DNA from: Ischnura elegans
Taxonomy: Eukaryota; Arthropoda; Insecta; Odonata; Coenagrionidae
DNA length: 64,000 bases
Reading direction: 5' to 3'
Assembly: GCF_921293095.1 (NCBI RefSeq)
Contig: NC_060251.1
Span: 42,575,644-42,639,643 of the forward strand
In this document: positions 59,083 through 64,000 of the stretch, in pieces
Layout of the letters: each line of letters opens with the position of its first letter
How positions within the stretch are numbered: position 1 is the first letter of the stretch
Notes under the pieces: generated by a model
Told to the model about the DNA's origin: nothing
The model's database searches: none
Seen by the model: only the letters and a program-made list of their open reading frames with translations
Program-made: the position numbers and the translations under genes

Positions 59083-59400
59083 AAGCAAGCTATTTAATGC
59101 ATAGGAAAAATGTTAAGCTTTAACATTGTTTTCTGTTTATAAATACTTATTTTTGAAATAAAATAAACTATCCTTCATCAGCGGTTAATTATTAGTTGCC
59201 CATAATTTTAATACCAAACTTATCATGCGGTTCTCTTATATCAGCTCCATAGTCGTTAGAATATAAGTAATGAAATAATAGACTAATGTACAAATATGTT
59301 TCAGGTATGATTAATGCCTAATAATTCTGAATTATTACAACATCTTCACTCACCAAAAATACGATTCGGCATTTAGCAAACTAAATGTGTCTCATAATAT

Positions 59401-59586
59401 GACACTATCTCTGAAAAAAAGAAAAAAGGAGCTGCACTTTGTGTTGCTGCTCCTGATTTTGAGAAGACAAAGAATATTTCTTGTCTATGGATTGAGTATG
59501 ACCATGATTTTGTAATGAATGTTGTGGCTGCCGCCACAAGGTTTTGGGAGAAAAATATTTTTTCCTATTCTTTTCAACAGCTGTAA
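59401..59586 (+). pseudogene. C-terminal fragment of the YqaJ-partner protein
   Basis: The frame reads GAALCVAAPDFEKTKNISCL, WIEYDHDFVMNVVAAATRFW and EKNIFSYSFQQL, then stops at 59584. The CVA.PDFE...YD..F....A..FW..NIF pattern is typical of the C-terminus of YqaJ-type recombinase domains from these elements. Together with the N-terminal exon it implies an internal deletion of the nuclease core. Confidence 0.55.
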
Positions 59587-59698
59587 ACATGATTAGTTTT
59601 TTTAGTTACCCCAGAACTGGTCCCATATGCTTCTTGTTATATTTTTGTAATAAATTTATTTTGCACTCCCTTTCACTGTCGGCATTTTTTCAAGTATG

Positions 59699-60715
59699 CT
59701 ACTTTATTAATGGAGCCTGAAGATTAATTAAGCCACAAGATATAATAATCGCATCATCTATCAAGGTAATAAGATTGTGATCTATACAGGCATGAGGAAC
59801 TAACATTTTAAATTCCCTAATGCGTGTGATAACACGCTCAACATGAATCCTCAAGCTGGCAATATTTTCGTCTCCATTACTTCCTTTTTGGTGCTCTTAA
59901 CTTCAGACTTAACACTGGGGGGTGGAATTAATGTGCAGCCTTTTGTACCAAGAAAGCTATCAATGTGTTTGAAACCCCGATCAGCCATCACAGCACAATG
60001 AGAAGGCAAGTATTTAAAGTAATCACATTGCTCTACAAGCAGTGAATCAGATATCCGACCTCCAAAGCCCTTAGATATGTAATTTATTAATCCATTAGGT
60101 GAGCTAGACACCGAGTACTTCAGAGTATTTGCAGACTTGTATTCCGACCATGTTAGAGCTTGTTTTACAGGTCCGATGGTTTTTCTATCTCTACTTCTAA
60201 GCAATCAATAATTGATTGTACATGGCTACACCTTGATCGAAATGGTATGGGCAGTAACTCTAATATCTTTTTCTTGGCTGGCCATATAATGAGCTGTTTC
60301 ATACATTGGGATATTTTAGGAACAGCATCATGAAACACCCTACTAGCTGTGCTGAATGATATGCTAAAGTCATCAGAGAGAATAGTAAAGCATTCATTAA
60401 GTCTAATCTTTTTTAGAGTTAGCATGATCATGGACATATGTAAATTTGTGTTTCTCTGAAGAGTGCCCAGAATGAAGCAACAGTTTTCAGGTACACCCAT
60501 GTATAGCTTAGGGTTTCTATTAACTAAATTTATTCGTGCAATTGCTACTTGCTTTCTTTCAACTGAGTTATTTTCATTAAGAAATTTAGCTTCTGAGTCA
60601 TTAGATGAATTATCAGAAAAACTGTACTCATCTTCTTCTCTCACATCCTCCTCAGAGATCGACTCCTCACAAGTTTCACTGACTTTCCTTCTCTTCAAAC
60701 TTTGAATTTAGGGGG
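59699..60715 (-). pseudogene. DDE_Tnp_4 transposase, two frameshifts
   Basis: Main piece 60698-60166 (MKRRKVSETCEESISEEDVR...) includes a helix-turn-helix-like stretch LSDDFSISFSTASRVFHDAV and the first catalytic Asp region SIIDCLEVEIEKPSD. A one-base shift near 60170 leads into PVKQALTWSEYKSANTLKYS and the second Asp in SHCAVMADRGFKH. A second shift near 59865 leads into NIASLRIHVERVITRIREFK with the catalytic Glu (HVER), ending INLQAPLIK at the stop 59699. All three DDE residues survive, but in three different frames, so the copy is inactive. Gene order and motifs fit ISL2EU or other THAP-DDE_4 elements. Confidence 0.85.
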
Positions 60716-60735
60716 TGTCTGGGTATTTACATATT

Positions 60736-60936
60736 TTATTTTTTTGGTGATGTCGCCCGATCAGAAACACATGTCTTTATTTGCTTTTGTTTGCTCCTGA
60801 ATTTAGTGCGTACTTGAACCCCAACACTTGATGACGCTTGAGAGGAAATACCTGAACTACTCTCCCGGTCATCCTCTGACTCAGCTTCAAGTTCACATAG
60901 TTTGTCAGCTTCATTGCCACTGGAACCTGTGCTCAA
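60736..60936 (-). pseudogene. Linker part of the element's transposase (Ser/Glu-rich)
   Basis: A minus frame reading SGNEADKLCELEAESEDDRE SSSGISSQASSSVGVQVRTK, a low-complexity acidic and serine-rich linker between the THAP domain and the catalytic part. It ends with a stop 20 bases before the catalytic frame, so the connection needs an intron or another frameshift. Confidence 0.45.
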
Positions 60937-61224
60937 TTATTTATATACATGAATTGAAAAATGCAAGTATCAAAGCTCCATGCACACGTACTTAAACCGG
61001 TAGAATAATGCTCAGCAAGGTCAACCCGAAAACCTTGCTGCGCATGCTGCACCACCCCGCGAAAGTCTCCATCAACACGGTAGAAAAATCTTATAATAAT
61101 ACTTTTCTTGGAATATAATAACCTTTTTCCGTTCATAATTAAGTTTTTCCTTTGATGTGATTGTTTGTAACTTTTCAACTTATATTACGTGGCAATAACA
61201 TCCTTTGGCTCAATTCAATCTTTT

Positions 61225-61476
61225 TTAACTCACAAAAATAAGATTTGCAACCTTACTGGCACGTACGCTGAAATGATCCTCGCAAAAGAAAGCTGTTGAT
61301 AATTTCGAGATAGAATTCACGTCTCTTCTGCAGGCTCTCAACCATTTTAATCTCTTCTTCGAATCTTTCCGGACATAAATGAAAACCTTCTTCGGCGTGG
61401 AATTTGAGGTATTTGAGCAACAGGGCACGACACAAGATTTGTAAAACTTTCTCTCTTTTTTCTCGTTTACATCCAT
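61225..61476 (-). pseudogene. THAP zinc finger of the ISL2EU-like transposase
   Basis: Starts MDVNEKKERKFYKSCVVPCC and continues NTSNSTPKKVFIYVRKDSKK, RLKWLRACRRDV and STAFFCEDHF. This is a good C2CH THAP domain: C-x4-C at the start, invariant tryptophan in RLKWLRAC, and C-x2-H in FCEDHF. The likely donor is AGC|GTACGTGCC just after EDHFS. The finger itself is unbroken, although the gene is dead downstream. Confidence 0.85.
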
Positions 61477-61813
61477 TATGCTTGTTATGCTTGAATGAAA
61501 TAATCAATTAAGATTAGTGAAAATCACTAATTAAGAAGCAAAAGCAATAATTTACTCGAAATGCCGTTCCATCATTCATCCGCTTACGTTCTTGTCAAAA
61601 TATAAACAATGGTCTCTAGCGATATCGTTCTGTGACGTCACGCGTCCATTGCCCCATGACGCATTGTTTTCAGGCTGCCGAGAAAGAATTATTTTTAAAG
61701 AGTGATATCTCAGTAAAAAACCGCAGGTCACCTGTGAAATTTTTACCAAATCCATTTTAGATAGTGGTCTTCCGATTCATCTGGTTATAAAAAATTGTGC
61801 ATGTTCCCCATTG

Positions 61814-63749
61814 AGATCGCATGATGGATTTAATGGACTTATTTTTTATTTCCAACTTCCCCGTTAACAGCACTTAAAGGCCTTTACAACGGAGGCCGGA
61901 CTTATCACGAAGATAGAGATTGTTTTTAAATTGTTTATTTCTGTTGGAATTTTTATTCCCGCTTTATTTAACAAAAAGGGAAACGGAAAGGTTTTTCGCT
62001 AAATTCTATTTATAAGTAGTTTATCATTTGCATAAAATTTTCCATTTCTCAATATAATACTGAAGTTGGAGATTTCGGTGTAGCATCTGCATTTGGTTAC
62101 TGCGCAGTCGCCTTGATCGCTCTTGTTTCATATTTACAATGGGATACGTGCGGCACGCGACCTCATTTGCCGCAAAAAGTGGCGCCAACAATGGAGGAAG
62201 TGGAGTCATCTTCCCATGATCCCTTGTGAGTTGGCTCGCTTCTAATGGGGCAGGGAGAGTCCTCGCAGTGGAGCGTGAAATGGGAAATGCTATTGCCCGC
62301 GCGGCTATTTCCTTTGTTTAACTGGTCGCGTGTTTTTTCTTAGCCATGGATATAGAGCGCGGACTGTAACACAAATACATGGGCGATGGCGGTAAATAAT
62401 TTTGTTATCAGGGGCCTCCGGATTACTCTGCTCAATATTACTTCAGTATTCGTGATTTCTGAGAAGAGATTAGCAACCGAGATTTCACTGTGAGGTGTTA
62501 GTGTTGCAAGTAGCACGTGAAATTGGAAATAGAATTATATCAGTCATATTTGGGCAGGAATTCTAGGTGTACTAAAATTTCAAAACATTTTCATCTTGCT
62601 TAATGGTAAACTATCTCGCACATTCACGACAATTAAGTAAAAAATAAATTATATTCTGAACTAAAACAGAGCAATGACTCCACCTAGATGTGTTGTATGG
62701 GTATTGAAAAGGGCTCTGTTTTTTATAGCGAAGGATAGCCCGCCACCTATCCGATTATTTTCATTGATGCGAGAGAATAATTTTCTTTTTGTACGATACA
62801 AACTTCGTATTCCGGCCGTGCCGTAATTCGACACGTCCAGTCATCCTCCGGGCATGACTGGCAACCTTCCTTCGACTAAGATAATTTCGTCAGTTTCAAA
62901 TAAAATATTTCTCAATACGTAGTACCTATGTATTAGTTTTATTATTATAAATATAGATGCTCATCTGTTCATATTTTTTATGAAGTTTTGGTAGTGTGAC
63001 TTACTGAATCGGGAAAAAATGTTCTTTGTAGAGTCACAGTGGTTTCCAAGGTTTATTATGCCTTTTTTTTACCATTATCTTTATTATTTACTTGGTTAAC
63101 TACTTTGATCCTATACCTCTCCTATAATCCGAAAATGCCACGACTGCATATGAGTCAGATTACCGCATTCTGTCGTGAGCTTTTGTCATCAAATCAAGAA
63201 TGAGTAAATTTTTTTTTTGTTCTACGTCAAGCTACTATGACTGAGAAATTAAACATTAATATCGGTTTCGTTGGGAATGAGGGGCCGTGGGGTAAATCCT
63301 CCCCCTCATTGATAGTGCTTCACTGGGTAAATATAGCGGCCGGAAACATGAATACCGAGTGACGAGGATAAAAATAGGCCGAAGGCTCGCGAATGTATTG
63401 GTTCTATTTCATTCACAGCGATGAAATGCACTTTGAAAATTTTACGCGATAATTGCTGTGCTGACTACGACGGAATTAATGGGTGAGTATAAAACCTGAA
63501 TCACACGAAATTTTTTTTTCGTCCTTTTGAAGGATAGCTAGAGCGATAGCTTTTTAAATAGATAAGTTTTCGTAGTCCAAAAGAGTGATCTCTCACCCAT
63601 CATTTTCTGAATCACAAGGTCATCCCCTACGTCCCTTTTTCCATCGCTTATTCCGCCAATTCGCGTATTTACATATGTCATTCTATTAAAAGCTGTAACA
63701 TAACATAAACAAGCCACCATGTTGTTTGTATGTAATTTCAAACTAACAA
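61814..63749. other. Intergenic, nothing recognised
   Basis: No exon with domain support. A GC-richer stretch at 62100-62400 may be the edge of a regulatory region but shows no specific feature. Confidence 0.35.
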
Positions 63750-64000
63750 TGGTAGTGAGGGACGGGGAGATTGTTGTGAGGGGAAAAAGGGCAGTCGTGT
63801 ATGGAGAGAAGGAGGAGGCAGACGTGTTAAAAAGAAAGATCGGGAGAAAGACTAAAGTAGCGGTGTATTGAGAGAGCAGAGGAAGAGATACGGCAGAATT
63901 CAAGATCGGCAGGGAGAAGAAGAGAACGCAGAGAAAAGGAGGCGCCTACGAGAGGAGAAGAGAACGGGAGGAAAGGGATACGAAGAACTCAAGATCTACA
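63750..64000 (+). repeat. Purine-rich (GA) tract
   Basis: About 250 bases dominated by GAG, GGA and AGA runs to the window end. A partial internal repeat is visible (ACGGCAGAATTCAAGATC near 63890 and ACGAAGAACTCAAGATCT near 63978). It might be a 5' UTR or GAGA-type regulatory stretch of a gene beyond the window; this cannot be decided here. Confidence 0.5.

Larger units (their letters stand above)
58593..61813. mobile_element. ISL2EU-like transposon, ~3.2 kb, with THAP/DDE and YqaJ-partner genes
   Basis: CAATGGGGAACATGCA at 58593-58608 is repeated exactly inverted at 61798-61813 (16 of 16), enclosing a minus-strand THAP plus DDE_Tnp_4 transposase and remnants of a plus-strand second gene. 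A THAP head, a DDE_4 catalytic core and a YqaJ-associated companion protein are the known make-up of ISL2EU elements. True ends may extend slightly further; no target duplication was confirmed. Both genes are damaged. Confidence 0.75.

Overview
This is an AT-rich, intron-rich eukaryotic window, most likely from an arthropod genome (probably an insect). The case rests on a TMTC4-type gene split into many small exons, Penelope-like, hAT, THAP-domain and YqaJ-bearing DNA transposon remains, a tRNA-derived SINE, many short inverted-repeat elements and a long AAAT microsatellite. I cannot name the species from sequence alone. There is no operon-like organisation and there are no bacterial features.

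Region 1 (about 2.5-28.7 kb, minus strand) is one intact host gene, TMTC4: an ER membrane protein of the transmembrane and TPR family (O-mannosyltransferase type, GT-C fold). Twelve coding exons join in frame across matched splice phases and give 724 residues plus one base. The N-terminus is complete; the last exon, expected to hold roughly 50 residues, was not found and should lie before base 1. Two consecutive introns use GC rather than GT donors. The introns hold most of the mobile DNA in this half: a 3.7 kb decayed transposon with repeated 13-bp subterminal motifs (4.7-8.4 kb), a 1.8 kb hAT element with a perfect 8-bp target duplication (11.2-13.0 kb), a THAP-bearing foldback element (15.6-18.1 kb), a SINE (22 kb), a TA-flanked MITE (22.9-23.3 kb) and one copy of a ~665-bp MITE (26.0-26.7 kb). 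A dimeric ~500-bp repeat (0.7-1.5 and 14.8-15.6 kb) and a Penelope GIY-YIG fragment (1.5-2.15 kb) are also present.

Region 2 (28.7-52 kb) has no recognisable complete gene. It contains four more copies of the ~665-bp MITE, several hAT-type MITEs with 8-bp duplications, and an (AAAT)n block. A GC-rich stretch at 34.95-35.5 kb looks like a plus-strand promoter and first exon (ATG at 35431, donor at 35465). A decayed partial tandem copy follows at 35.77-36.33 kb. No downstream exon of that possible gene was recognised.

Region 3 (52-56 kb) is a dense cluster of repeats: four copies of a ~200-bp sequence interleaved with long near-perfect palindromes. Two palindromes carry hammerhead-ribozyme-like core boxes, as expected of Penelope-like element termini. 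The end of a second element with the same terminal architecture as the 4.7-8.4 kb transposon lies at 53.4-53.8 kb.

Region 4 (56-64 kb) contains a 275-bp hAT MITE with a perfect 8-bp duplication and a 3.2 kb ISL2EU-like transposon (58.6-61.8 kb). That element has a THAP/DDE transposase broken by two frameshifts and, on the opposite strand, the two ends of a YqaJ-partner protein whose middle is missing. The final 250 bases are strongly purine-rich.
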